In this document: in pieces, positions 15,803 through 23,607 of the stretch
Layout: each line of letters opens with the position of its first letter
Numbering within the stretch: the first letter of the stretch is position 1
Assembly: GCF_000426185.1 (NCBI RefSeq)
Contig: NZ_AUEW01000004.1
Coordinates: forward strand, 186,001-250,000
DNA from: Cellulomonas sp. URHD0024
GTDB lineage: Bacteria > Actinomycetota > Actinomycetes > Actinomycetales > Cellulomonadaceae
Length of the DNA stretch: 64,000 nt
Direction of reading: 5' to 3'
The notes under the pieces: model-generated
Database searches by the model: none
Told to the model about the DNA's origin: nothing
Seen by the model: only the letters and a program-made list of their open reading frames with translations
Position numbers and translations under genes: made by a program

Positions 15803-16510
15803 TTACGAGCCGTCCTGCGCGGCCGCTCCGGGGCCGGCGCCGCCCCCGACCTGCGCGTCGCCGACCGGAGCGACGGTGCGCAGCCACTGCAGGTCGCCGG
15901 AGTCCGTGTTGGTGGCCACCACGTCCGGGCGAGCGGGCCCGTACCGGATGATCGAGACCGATCCGGGATTGACGACGAGGCGCTGGTAGAGGTCGAGACC
16001 CATGCCCAGCGCGTCCGCGAGGACGGTCGCGATGATGTCGCCGTGCGTGACCGCCACCCACACCGCGCCGGCTCCGTGCTCCGCCTCCAGCGCTGCGTCG
16101 TGCCGACGGATCGCCGCCACCGACCGGCCCTGCATGGCGGCCAACGACTCGCCGCCGGGGAACACGGCCGCGGACGGCTGCGTCTGGACCACCGCCCACA
16201 GCGGCTCCTTGGCGAGCTCACGGAGCGGGCGACCCTGCCACTGCCCGTAGTCGCACTCGACGATGCCTGCCTCGATCCGGGTCCGAACGGCTGCGCCCTG
16301 GTGCTCTCCGATGATCCGCGCCGTCTGCCTGCACCGTGCGAGAGGGCTCGAGATCAGCGCGACCAGCGGCACCTCGGCGAGCCGTTGCCCGGCGCGTTCG
16401 GCCTGGCTGCGCCCGACGGCGTCGAGCCTGACCCCGGCGGTGCGCCCGGCCAGGATGCCGGCGACGTTCGCGGTGCTCCGACCGTGCCGGACGAGGAGGA
16501 CTGTGGCCAT
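15803..16510 (-). CDS. Histidine phosphatase family protein (MSMEG_4193-like)
   Basis: 235 residues. The catalytic phosphohistidine motif LVRHGRST lies at residues 6-13. The second arginine is in SSPLARCRQTA, the acid/base glutamate region is ECDYGQWQGR and the second histidine is VAVTHGDII. These define the phosphoglycerate-mutase-like superfamily. The C-terminal tail (VGGGAGPGAAAQ) is low-complexity. It is first of the conserved trio with DUF3090 and the SCO1664-family kinase-fold protein. A phosphatase paired with a kinase-like protein hints at a shared small substrate, which is inference. Confidence 0.9.
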   Translation of the reverse strand: MATVLLVRHGRSTANVAGILAGRTAGVRLDAVGRSQAERAGQRLAEVPLVALISSPLARCRQTARIIGEHQGAAVRTRIEAGIVECDYGQWQGRPLRELAKEPLWAVVQTQPSAAVFPGGESLAAMQGRSVAAIRRHDAALEAEHGAGAVWVAVTHGDIIATVLADALGMGLDLYQRLVVNPGSVSIIRYGPARPDVVATNTDSGDLQWLRTVAPVGDAQVGGGAGPGAAAQDGS

Positions 16511-16572
16511 GCACGGAGCCTAGGCACCTGACGCGCGCCGTCACCGCAGCTCGGACCCGGTCGGTGTCGAGA

Positions 16573-16587
16573 ACAGGTCGCACCTGT
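16573..16587. promoter_or_regulatory. Inverted repeat upstream of sigma factor gene
   Basis: ACAGGT and ACCTGT (perfect 6-bp arms, 3-bp spacer) lie 24 bp before the sigma start codon. The site could be an operator or part of the sigma factor's own promoter. No -10/-35 pair of the housekeeping type is obvious. Confidence 0.4.
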
Positions 16588-16610
16588 AACGTCGAGGACC
16601 CGGGTGACCA

Positions 16611-17186
16611 ATGAGAGACATGACCACTCCCGCACACCCTGACGTCGATTCGATCGCCAGGGACCCTGACGCCTTCGAGGTGTTCTACCGCGAGCACCTC
16701 GAGACGGTGCAGCGCTTCGTCACCCGCAGGGTCGCCGACCCCCATCTCGCCGCGGACCTGACCGCCGAGGTCTTCCTCGCGGCCGTCGACTCGGCCTCGT
16801 CGTACCGCCCCGACCGGGGTGCGCCGGCCGCCTGGCTCGTCGGAGTCGCCCGCCACGTCCTGGCGACCGAGTTCCGCCGACAGTCGCGCGACCGTGCGGT
16901 GGTGCGGCGCATCTCGGGCCGGCGCCTGCTGGACGCCGACTCCCTCGCCCGCATCGAGGAACGGATCGATGCCGAACGGGAGGCCCGGACGCTCTATGCC
17001 GCACTCGCGTGCCTCTCGCCGCGTGACCGAGCCCTCATGGAGCTCGTCGCGCTCGACGGGCTCACCGTCATCGAAGCCGCTGCCGTGCTGGGGGTGACGC
17101 CGGGCGCCGCGCGGGTCCGGCTCCACCGCAGCCGCGCCCGGGTCCAGTCCCAGCTCACCCCACGACCACAGGAGGTCCTCTCATGA
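16611..17186 (+). CDS. ECF-type RNA polymerase sigma factor
   Basis: 191 residues. Region 2 spans about 22-90 (FEVFYREHLETVQRFVTRRV, then DLTAEVFLAAVDSASSYRP and PAAWLVGVARHVLATEFRR). Region 4 spans about 127-178 (YAALACLSPRDRALMELVALDGLTVIEAAAVLGVTPGAARVRLHRSRARV). There is no region 1.1 or 3, as in ECF sigmas. Two ATGs (16611, 16620) are possible; GAGAG favours the second. The stop overlaps the next gene's ATG (ATGA), so both are cotranslated. Confidence 0.9.
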   Translation: MRDMTTPAHPDVDSIARDPDAFEVFYREHLETVQRFVTRRVADPHLAADLTAEVFLAAVDSASSYRPDRGAPAAWLVGVARHVLATEFRRQSRDRAVVRRISGRRLLDADSLARIEERIDAEREARTLYAALACLSPRDRALMELVALDGLTVIEAAAVLGVTPGAARVRLHRSRARVQSQLTPRPQEVLS

Positions 17187-17716
17187 GTCTCGACACCTTC
17201 GAGCAGTCCCTGCTCGACGAGCTTCGCCAGCACGTCGTCGCACGTGGGCCGGCCGAGCATGGTCACCGTCCGTCACGGATCGCGCGCGTCGCCGTGGCGG
17301 GGCTCGCGGCCGCTGCCGCCGGCGTCGTCGCGGTCAGCGTCGCGACCGGCATCGTCGGCCCGAGCGCGAGCGCCGCCTACGCCGTCGAGTCCGAGCCCGA
17401 CGGTGACGTGGTCGTCACGATCCACGACCTCGTCGACGCGAGCGGACTGGAACGCGACCTCGCCGCGCACGGCGTTCGCGCTGCCGTGACGTACCAGCCC
17501 GGCTTCACGCAGGCCGACGGGGAGGCGCGCACGACGTCGGACGGCGACGCCGCCGCCTGCGGCATCGCGCTCGTGAAGGCGGACGGCTCGCTGCGGTTCA
17601 CCCTCGGCGCCGCCCAGATCGCCGGCGGGGCTGAGCTCGACATCGTCACCAGCGGTTCGGGCGAGGCGGCCGTCGGCTCGCCCGTCGCGGTCTCGTGGTC
17701 CGGCGGGCTCTGCTGA
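17183..17716 (+). CDS. Single-pass membrane protein cotranslated with the sigma factor
   Basis: 177 residues. About 28 N-terminal residues (SLDTFEQSLLDELRQHVVARG) precede one transmembrane helix (RVAVAGLAAAAAGVVAVSVATGIV). An extracytoplasmic part of about 120 residues contains two cysteines. The position suggests an anti-sigma or sensor partner, but the cytoplasmic part is too short for a zinc-binding anti-sigma domain and lacks the HxxxCxxC motif. Sequestration, if any, must use a different mechanism. It is followed by a strong hairpin. Confidence 0.75.
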   Translation: MSLDTFEQSLLDELRQHVVARGPAEHGHRPSRIARVAVAGLAAAAAGVVAVSVATGIVGPSASAAYAVESEPDGDVVVTIHDLVDASGLERDLAAHGVRAAVTYQPGFTQADGEARTTSDGDAAACGIALVKADGSLRFTLGAAQIAGGAELDIVTSGSGEAAVGSPVAVSWSGGLC

Positions 17717-17733
17717 CGTCGCCCGCGTGCGAC

Positions 17734-17765
17734 GTGGGACCGCTCCGAGCGCGGAGCGGTCCCAC
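17734..17765. terminator. Strong bidirectional hairpin terminator
   Basis: A perfect 14-bp stem (GTGGGACCGCTCCG / CGGAGCGGTCCCAC) with a 4-nt loop (AGCG) sits between the sigma operon and the convergent acid phosphatase gene. No T-run is present, but the stem is one of the strongest in the window. Confidence 0.75.
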
Positions 17766-17777
17766 GCGCCTACGGCC

Positions 17778-18626
17778 TCACGGCAGGAAGTAGTTCGGGT
17801 TCGGCATCTTGAAGGTGCGGTCGGCTGAGCCGCCCTTGAGGTCGCTGTACTGGTCGCCGAAGTTCGCGACGATGTCGTAGCCCAGCGACTCGATGTGGGC
17901 GCGGGTCGCGGACTTGTAGTGGATGGTCGTGCACTTCCCGCCCGGGTCGTCGGCACAGGCCACCTTGAGGTAGTCCGGGTACGCCGTGACGTCGGGCTTG
18001 GTGAACAGGCCGTCCTCGCCGTCCGGCAGCGTTGTCGGCGTGGGGTAGCCCGCGTCGACGCCGATGCCGTCGGACGTGAGGTTGCCGAGCGTCGCGGGCT
18101 CCTGCGAGGTGGGGCGGCCGGTGAGGAAGAAGATCGCGTAGCCCTCCGCCGCTGCGTCGGTGGCCATGTCGACCATGCCCGGCGTCGCGGGGAACAGCTG
18201 GCCGGTGACGTAGGCGGCGTTGGTCGTCGGGTTGTAGGCCCAGTTGCTCGCGATCTCGTAGTTCCACGTCGTCAGGGTCGTGTCGTCGACGTCGAGCACG
18301 ATCGCCTTCGTCGCGACGCCATGCTTGTAGCCCTTGCCGTGGTCATGCTGCCGGGCCGCGAGCCAGCGGGCACCGGAGCGGGCGACCGAGGAGGCCTCCT
18401 CGGCGTAGTTGCCCTCCGGGTCGAACACGCCGGTGCCGAGCGGATCGCCGTAGTAGTTGCGGATCTGCTGCCGCAGGACGTCGATGTTGGTGATCTGGTC
18501 GGCGGAGTGCGGGGTGGAGGTCGTGATGGCGGGTTGTGCCGTGGCTGCATAGCCGGCGCCGGCGGCGACGACGGTCGCCACCACTGCCGCCGCGACGATG
18601 GTCGACCGTCGGGTGAGTGCTCGCAT
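17778..18626 (-). CDS. Secreted HAD-superfamily acid phosphatase
   Basis: 282 residues. A Sec signal peptide (RRSTIVAAAVVATVVAAGAGYAATA, cleavage near residue 30) precedes a HAD class-B/IIIB acid phosphatase domain. Catalytic motifs: IVLDVDDTTL (motif I, two aspartates), FFLTGRP (motif II), a lysine in motif III and FGDQYSDL (motif IV). It probably releases phosphate from organic phosphoesters outside the cell. AGGAG precedes the ATG. Similar actinobacterial proteins are annotated as HAD acid phosphatases; substrate range is unknown. Confidence 0.9.
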   Translation of the reverse strand: MRALTRRSTIVAAAVVATVVAAGAGYAATAQPAITTSTPHSADQITNIDVLRQQIRNYYGDPLGTGVFDPEGNYAEEASSVARSGARWLAARQHDHGKGYKHGVATKAIVLDVDDTTLTTWNYEIASNWAYNPTTNAAYVTGQLFPATPGMVDMATDAAAEGYAIFFLTGRPTSQEPATLGNLTSDGIGVDAGYPTPTTLPDGEDGLFTKPDVTAYPDYLKVACADDPGGKCTTIHYKSATRAHIESLGYDIVANFGDQYSDLKGGSADRTFKMPNPNYFLP

Positions 18627-18704
18627 GACAGCTCCTGGGGTTGGGGAGTAGGCAGGACGTTTGGACGCTAGTCCTGCATCGGTGACGGGGCACGCCGGCC
18701 GCGT

Positions 18705-20372
18705 TCAGTGCTGTCCGCGGACCTTCAGTCGCGTCGGCCGGCCGTCGGGGTCGACGATGGCGTGGTACGCCGGGGCTGCGAGGAGACGTTGCCAGAGCGG
18801 CAGCGGCGCGACCCTGTGCACCCGCAGCCGGCCGGGCGGACGAGGCCCGGAGCGCCCGCCGGCATGCCACGCGTCGAGGGCGGCCGCGCTCGACCGCACG
18901 GCCTCGATCGCCTCGCCCGGATCGAGCAGACCGTCGTCGTCGTCGCGGTCGAGGTGCTCGCGCCACAGCTCCAGGCGCAGCTCGCGCGCGAAGCCGCGAG
19001 CTCCGTCGCCGAGGCCCGCGGGGTCGCGCGGCTCGCGTCCGTCCAGGCGCCGGTCGAGCACCGCAGCGGTGAGCTCCGAGTCGTGCGTCCACGAGCGGCG
19101 ATTGAGGTTGTCGCTGCCCACGGTGGCCCACACGTCGTCGATCACGCACACCTTCGCGTGCACGTAGACGGGCACACCGTCACGGTTCTCGACGTCGAGG
19201 ACCTGGACCCGGTCCCCGCCGGCGGCGCGCACGATCTGCAGGGCGCGCGCGTGGCCCAGCCGGACGGGCGGCACGGCGAGCCGGCCGTCCTGGTCCGGGT
19301 ACCGGGGGACGACCGCGACGAGGTGCAGCCCCGGCTCCCGGCGCAGCGCGGCGGCGAAGACCTGCGCCACGTCGGCCGACCACAGGTACTGGTCCTCCAC
19401 GTAGACGAGGCGACGGGCTCGCCGCAGCGCCTTGGCGTACCCGCGGGCGGCGCTGCGTTCCCCGTCCGGCGCGAACGGGTAGCCGGGGCGGCGCTGCGGA
19501 TAGGTGCGCAGGAGCTGGACCGCGCACGTGCCCGCTTCGGGTGGGTCCGGCGCCTCCGGGGGCAGCGGGCCGGGCTTTCGGTCCTCCCCGTGCACCTCGT
19601 CGGGCAGCACCTGCCACGGCAGTCTGGACAGGGCCGCCGGATCGTCCCAGCGCTCGCGGAAGACCTCTTCGACCTCACGGACGGCGGGGCCGCGGAGCTC
19701 GATCTGGACGTCGTGCCACGGCGGGGTGGGACCGTACTGGTGGGCGAACGGCTGGGCCTGCGGATCGCCCTGGTGGTCGGCGTCGTCGCGCCGCCCGTGC
19801 GCCAGGTCGACACCACCGAGAAACGCGACGTCGTCGACGGGGCGCCCGTGGTGGCGGATGACGACGAACTTCTGGTGGTGGCTGCCGACGGAACGCACGC
19901 GCTGGTCGAGCAGCACCTCACCGCCGACGTCGTTGACCCTCTCGGAGAGGCTGCGGTTCTCCCGGTTCGAGAAGCGCAGCCGGTCCAGGTGCGAGCGCCA
20001 CATCAGCCCTTTGACGAGGGCGCCGCGAAGCACGGCGTCGGCGAGCGCCTCCGAGACGGTCGCGCCGTGGTCCGACAGGCGCTCGTCCGGATCCCCGCGC
20101 CAGTCGCTGAACAGCACGAGGTCGCCCGGGCCGGTCCGCGCCAGTGCCTCGGCGAGAGCGCCGAAGTACGGGCCGCCGTGCACGAGCGGGCGTACCGCGT
20201 TGCCGTCGGTCCACGGCCGCAGGCGCGTCGCGTCGTTGCCGCGCTGCGGCCCGGTCAGGAACCAGCCGAGCTCGGTGCGACCGGCTGTGATCGCAGGCAG
20301 GCGAACCCCCGACACGGTGGCGCGACGCAGGTGCCACCTGGAGCGGAGCGCCGGGAGCGCGGACAGGTGCAC
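18705..20372 (-). CDS. Phospholipase D family protein
   Basis: About 555 residues with two HKD-type half-sites. The first is SHHQKFVVIRHHG, in which the aspartate expected after HxKxxxx is an arginine. The second is VHAKVCVIDD (HxKxxxxD intact), followed by GSDNLNRRS. Other family blocks are FSDWRGDPDERL, AFLGGVDLAHGRRDD and YVEDQYLW. It should cleave or transfer phosphodiester head groups; no signal peptide is evident. The start is uncertain: GTG at 20372 or 20315, neither with a good ribosome site. The upstream neighbour is the L,D-transpeptidase gene on the same strand. Confidence 0.8.
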   Translation of the reverse strand: MHLSALPALRSRWHLRRATVSGVRLPAITAGRTELGWFLTGPQRGNDATRLRPWTDGNAVRPLVHGGPYFGALAEALARTGPGDLVLFSDWRGDPDERLSDHGATVSEALADAVLRGALVKGLMWRSHLDRLRFSNRENRSLSERVNDVGGEVLLDQRVRSVGSHHQKFVVIRHHGRPVDDVAFLGGVDLAHGRRDDADHQGDPQAQPFAHQYGPTPPWHDVQIELRGPAVREVEEVFRERWDDPAALSRLPWQVLPDEVHGEDRKPGPLPPEAPDPPEAGTCAVQLLRTYPQRRPGYPFAPDGERSAARGYAKALRRARRLVYVEDQYLWSADVAQVFAAALRREPGLHLVAVVPRYPDQDGRLAVPPVRLGHARALQIVRAAGGDRVQVLDVENRDGVPVYVHAKVCVIDDVWATVGSDNLNRRSWTHDSELTAAVLDRRLDGREPRDPAGLGDGARGFARELRLELWREHLDRDDDDGLLDPGEAIEAVRSSAAALDAWHAGGRSGPRPPGRLRVHRVAPLPLWQRLLAAPAYHAIVDPDGRPTRLKVRGQH

Positions 20373-20437
20373 GGGACCAAACTGGCACAGGCGGCCGGTC
20401 GCGGCACGGGGGCGTCCCGGGTGAACCGCATCCCGGC

Positions 20438-21355
20438 TCAGGTCACCGTCACGACGGTTCCCGCCGGCACGCGGTGCCAGAGCACGTCGAGCACCTCGTC
20501 GCTGACGCGCACGCACCCGTTGGACACGGCCCCGGTCCCGTGCAGCAGGGAGGTGTGGATGGCCGTCACGGCGGTGCCGGTCGGGCGGTCCCAGTGGTCG
20601 ATCGCCTCGGACTGGGTGGACAGGAGGATCACCCGCGGGGTGTAGGTCCCGGGTTCGTCCCAGAACGTGCCGACGACGAACGACAGACCCGGCGGGGTCG
20701 GGGTCGCGGGTGCGCCGGTCGCTCGCACCGGGTAGACGTGCGGTCCGGTGCCGTCGTCGACCGTGATGGTCTGGGCGGTCGTGTCGACGTGCACCGACCA
20801 TGCGGTGCTCGAGGGGCTGGTGTCTGCCGCGTTGATCCAGGCGGTGCGCCCGTTGACCTGGTTGCGGTCCTGCGAGGGCAGGGCGCCGCGGGTCGCGACC
20901 ATGACGCGCAACCACCCGTTCCCGCGGTCGTCCAGCACCGGCAGGACCGTCGGGACCTGCTTCAGGGTCGTCTGCGGGATCAGTCCGACCGGGTGCGGAT
21001 CGCGATACCCGTCGAACGCGACCGTGTCGCGCGCGAGCGTCACTGTCTGCCACGGACCGCTGGACGCGCCGTCGACGTGGCGGGGCGTGGCGTCCCCGAC
21101 CCCGGGCAGCCCCGGGACGACGGTCAACGGGCTGATCTGGACCAGTGCGGACGTGTCGACGGCCGGCGGTCCTGCCGGGCCGACGACAGCCGGGGCCGGG
21201 ACCTTGGAGGCACTGACCGTGGCCGGTACGACCACGGGCGGTGGGTCTGCGGGCTGAGCGCCGGGGGTCGAGCATCCGGCCGCGGCTGCGAGCGCGACTG
21301 CGCCTGCGATGACCATGCGCAGCAGCCGCGGGGGGCCTTCCGATCCCTTCCCCAT
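20438..21355 (-). CDS. L,D-transpeptidase (YkuD) lipoprotein
   Basis: 305 residues. An N-terminal membrane stretch ends in a lipobox (AAAAGCS, cysteine about 28), so the mature protein is probably lipid-anchored. The C-terminal YkuD domain includes AIHTSLLHGTGAVSNGCVRVSDEVLDVLW, matching HxxGT..SxGC[IV]R with the catalytic cysteine in SNGC. It should form 3-3 crosslinks or attach proteins to peptidoglycan. The N-terminal 70 residues after the lipobox are proline/alanine-rich. Confidence 0.88.
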   Translation of the reverse strand: MGKGSEGPPRLLRMVIAGAVALAAAAGCSTPGAQPADPPPVVVPATVSASKVPAPAVVGPAGPPAVDTSALVQISPLTVVPGLPGVGDATPRHVDGASSGPWQTVTLARDTVAFDGYRDPHPVGLIPQTTLKQVPTVLPVLDDRGNGWLRVMVATRGALPSQDRNQVNGRTAWINAADTSPSSTAWSVHVDTTAQTITVDDGTGPHVYPVRATGAPATPTPPGLSFVVGTFWDEPGTYTPRVILLSTQSEAIDHWDRPTGTAVTAIHTSLLHGTGAVSNGCVRVSDEVLDVLWHRVPAGTVVTVT

Positions 21356-21455
21356 GCGCCCACCTTGTCACGTCGTCGCGCCGGGACGGAGGCCCGGTCG
21401 GGGGCGGTCCGGCCTTCGTCGCGGATCGGGAGGCGACCGTTGACCGGCCGCCTGG

Positions 21456-21965
21456 TCAGCGCGCCGCGACGACCAGGATCGCCAGCAAGGACCAGAACGC
21501 GATCGTGGCCCCGAGCGTCCAGCCGAACGCGGCCCAGTACCGGTTGGTGGGGCGGCCCGCGACGGCCTCGTTCGTGCTGGTGATCGCCGCAGGGATCAGG
21601 CCGTAGAGGCCGAACAGCAGGGTGACGAGGATGGTCACCGCGGTGCTGGGCGGCGCCCCTACAGGTGCGGACGCGCCGCTCGCGGACGTGCCGTACGGGC
21701 CGGGAACACCTGACGTGCCGTACGGGCCGGGAACACCTGACGTGCCGTACGGGCTGGGAACACCGGACGTGCCGTACGGGCTCGGGGCATCGGTCGGCGA
21801 CAGACCGGCCATGACGTCCGCGGGCAGGAACCGGGGGTCCTGCGCGCGTGCGGCCGCGGAGGGCAGCTCGGTACGGGTGCCGCAGTCCGAGCAGAAGGGG
21901 GCACCGGTGTCGATGTCGTGCTGCGGGCAGTCTGGATCGGGACAGCGTCGGGCGGTCGGCGTCAT
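21456..21965 (-). CDS. Zinc-ribbon membrane protein with PYGTSGVPG repeats
   Basis: 169 residues. The N-terminus has a zinc-ribbon-like cysteine pattern (CPDPDCPQHDIDTGAPFCSDCG). A middle linker repeats PYGTSGVPx four times, encoded by 27-bp tandem copies. Two C-terminal transmembrane helices follow (VTILVTLLFGLYGLIPAAI and FGWTLGATIAFWSLLAILVV), resembling CD225/interferon-induced-like small membrane proteins. The start is ATG 21965 with AGGAGAA upstream. The function is unknown; these are common actinobacterial tail-anchored proteins. The repeat number is likely variable between strains. Confidence 0.75.
   Translation of the reverse strand: MTPTARRCPDPDCPQHDIDTGAPFCSDCGTRTELPSAAARAQDPRFLPADVMAGLSPTDAPSPYGTSGVPSPYGTSGVPGPYGTSGVPGPYGTSASGASAPVGAPPSTAVTILVTLLFGLYGLIPAAITSTNEAVAGRPTNRYWAAFGWTLGATIAFWSLLAILVVAAR
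21685..21792. repeat. 27-bp tandem coding repeat, four copies
   Basis: Units start at 21685, 21712, 21739 and 21766; each begins GACGTGCCGTACGGG. The first two copies are identical. The third differs by two bases, and the fourth diverges after 17 bases. Copies are in phase with the minus-strand gene and encode PYGTSGVPG-type units. Confidence 0.9.
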
Positions 21966-22040
21966 GGCGCGATTCTCCTGGGATGCGGGCGGGCTTCGTG
22001 CCCGACAGATCCGCACTCTTGACGCGGATCGGACATCGGG

Positions 22041-22075
22041 TCATAGGGTAGGGGTACTGCCATTTGATAGGGTTA
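22041..22075 (+). promoter_or_regulatory. Direct repeats upstream of chitinase, possible regulator site
   Basis: The AT-rich gap before the chitinase carries TCATAGGGTA (22041-22050) and TGATAGGGTT (22065-22074), 24 bp apart and 8 of 10 identical. The AT content here is much higher than in neighbouring DNA, as expected for a promoter. Direct repeats overlapping promoters are typical of chitinase genes under catabolite control, but no known consensus is matched. Confidence 0.35.
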
Positions 22076-22118
22076 CTTACAAATCTACGGTCCGACTTCA
22101 CAGTCTCTGGAGAGCCTC

Positions 22119-23549
22119 ATGCGTCGTTCCCGCCGGTTGTCCGTGTCCGCGGCCGTCGCCCTGGGCGCGAGCATGGCACTCCTTGCGCCGCTGCCCGCGC
22201 AGGCCTCCCCGCCCACGGCGCCGGACGTCCCGGGCACGGTGGTGTCGGCGTACTTCGCCGACTGGGACGTCTACAGCCGCGGCTACTTCGTCAAGGACAT
22301 CCCGGCGACGAAGCTCAACGTCATCCAGTACGCCTTCGGCGTCCCGGACCTCGACCCGACCACCGGCGCGGCGAGCTGCAAGGTCCTCGACCCGTGGGCC
22401 GACTACCAGCAGGTCTACTGGACGGGCGAGAACACGGTGGACGGGGTCGCGGACAACCCGGACGACCTGGACCAGCACCTGTTCGGCAACTTCAACCAGC
22501 TGCGCAAGCTCAAGGCCGCCCACCCGAACCTCAAGGTCGAGATCTCCCTCGGCGGCTGGACCAAGTCGACGTGGTTCTCCTCGCTCGCGGCGACCCCGCA
22601 GCTGCGGCAGTCGTTCGTCGCCTCCTGCATCGACACGTTCATCAAGGGCAACCTGCCGGGCGGCGGCTGGCCCGCGGGCGCGGGCGGGCCGGGGGCCGCG
22701 GCCGGCCTGTTCGACGGCATCGACCTCGACTGGGAGTACCCCACGCAGGTGGCCGGCGGGAACGTCGACGTCAGCCCGGCGGATCGGCACAACGCGACGT
22801 TGCTGGCCGCCGAGTTCCGCAGGCAGCTCGACGCGTACGGCGTCGGCACCGGCAAGCACTACCTGCTCACCGCGGCGCTCCCGGCGGCCACCAGCTCGAC
22901 GACGTACTACGAGCTCAAGGAGTTCTCGAGGTACCTCGACTGGGACAACGTGATGACGTACGACTTCAACGTTCCCAGCGGGCCGAAGGCGTCGCCCAAC
23001 ACCCTGTTCACCCCGGACCCGAGGGATCCGAACGCCGCGAACCTGACCTGGAACACGGCCGGCACCGTCGCCTACTACCTGCTCCACGGCGTGCCGGCGA
23101 ACAAGATCGTCGTGGGCGTGCCGTTCTACGGCCAGCAGTACCTGCGCACCGGGACGGCGAACCACGGCCTCTACCAGGCGTTCGACAACGCCGGTACGGA
23201 CTCCGACGTGCTGACCGTCGACGTGACGCCGCAGCCGAGCTACCACGCGCTGGTCGACGAGGGCGGGTACGTGGATGCCGCAGGCGTGACCGGCGGCGCC
23301 GGGTACACGGCCTACTGGAACCGGCTGGCCGGAGAGCCGTACCTGTTCAACCCGGCGGCGGCCCACCCGGGGCTGACCACCGGTCCCGCCACGGTCCCGA
23401 CGATGATCGCCTACTCCAGCCCCCGCTCCATCGGGGAGCGGACCAAGCTCATCAAGGCCTTGCACCTGCGCGGAGCGATGGCGTGGGAGATCAGCCAGGA
23501 CTCGAACAGCCACACGCTGATCGGCGCCCTGACGCCCCTGCTGGGGTAG
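22119..23549 (+). CDS. Secreted GH18 chitinase
   Basis: 476 residues. A Sec signal peptide (LSVSAAVALGASMALLAPLPAQAS, cleavage about residue 30) precedes a single GH18 catalytic barrel. The substrate motif KVEISLGGWTKST and the catalytic DGIDLDWEYP (about 199-208, acid glutamate) are intact. DNVMTYDFN, VGVPFYGQQY and GAMAWEISQD complete the barrel. There is no chitin-binding or fibronectin module, so it is a bare catalytic domain. It hydrolyses chitin-type beta-1,4 N-acetylglucosamine polymers outside the cell. Its promoter region is AT-rich; a hairpin follows. Confidence 0.93.
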   Translation: MRRSRRLSVSAAVALGASMALLAPLPAQASPPTAPDVPGTVVSAYFADWDVYSRGYFVKDIPATKLNVIQYAFGVPDLDPTTGAASCKVLDPWADYQQVYWTGENTVDGVADNPDDLDQHLFGNFNQLRKLKAAHPNLKVEISLGGWTKSTWFSSLAATPQLRQSFVASCIDTFIKGNLPGGGWPAGAGGPGAAAGLFDGIDLDWEYPTQVAGGNVDVSPADRHNATLLAAEFRRQLDAYGVGTGKHYLLTAALPAATSSTTYYELKEFSRYLDWDNVMTYDFNVPSGPKASPNTLFTPDPRDPNAANLTWNTAGTVAYYLLHGVPANKIVVGVPFYGQQYLRTGTANHGLYQAFDNAGTDSDVLTVDVTPQPSYHALVDEGGYVDAAGVTGGAGYTAYWNRLAGEPYLFNPAAAHPGLTTGPATVPTMIAYSSPRSIGERTKLIKALHLRGAMAWEISQDSNSHTLIGALTPLLG

Positions 23550-23566
23550 CCAGAGGTCCGCGCTGT

Positions 23567-23599
23567 GCGGGCGTCCTGGGTGGAGGGAGGGACGCCCGC
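23567..23599. terminator. Hairpin terminator between chitinase and thiolase
   Basis: A perfect 10-bp stem (GCGGGCGTCC / GGACGCCCGC) with a 13-nt loop lies in the 58-bp gap between two convergent genes. It can serve both directions. Confidence 0.65.
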
Positions 23600-23607
23600 C
23601 GCGCTGG

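Noticed and set aside
21685..21792. Short regularly spaced repeats that could suggest a CRISPR array
   Set aside because: Units are contiguous without spacers, 27 bp, in frame within a coding gene, and there are no cas genes.
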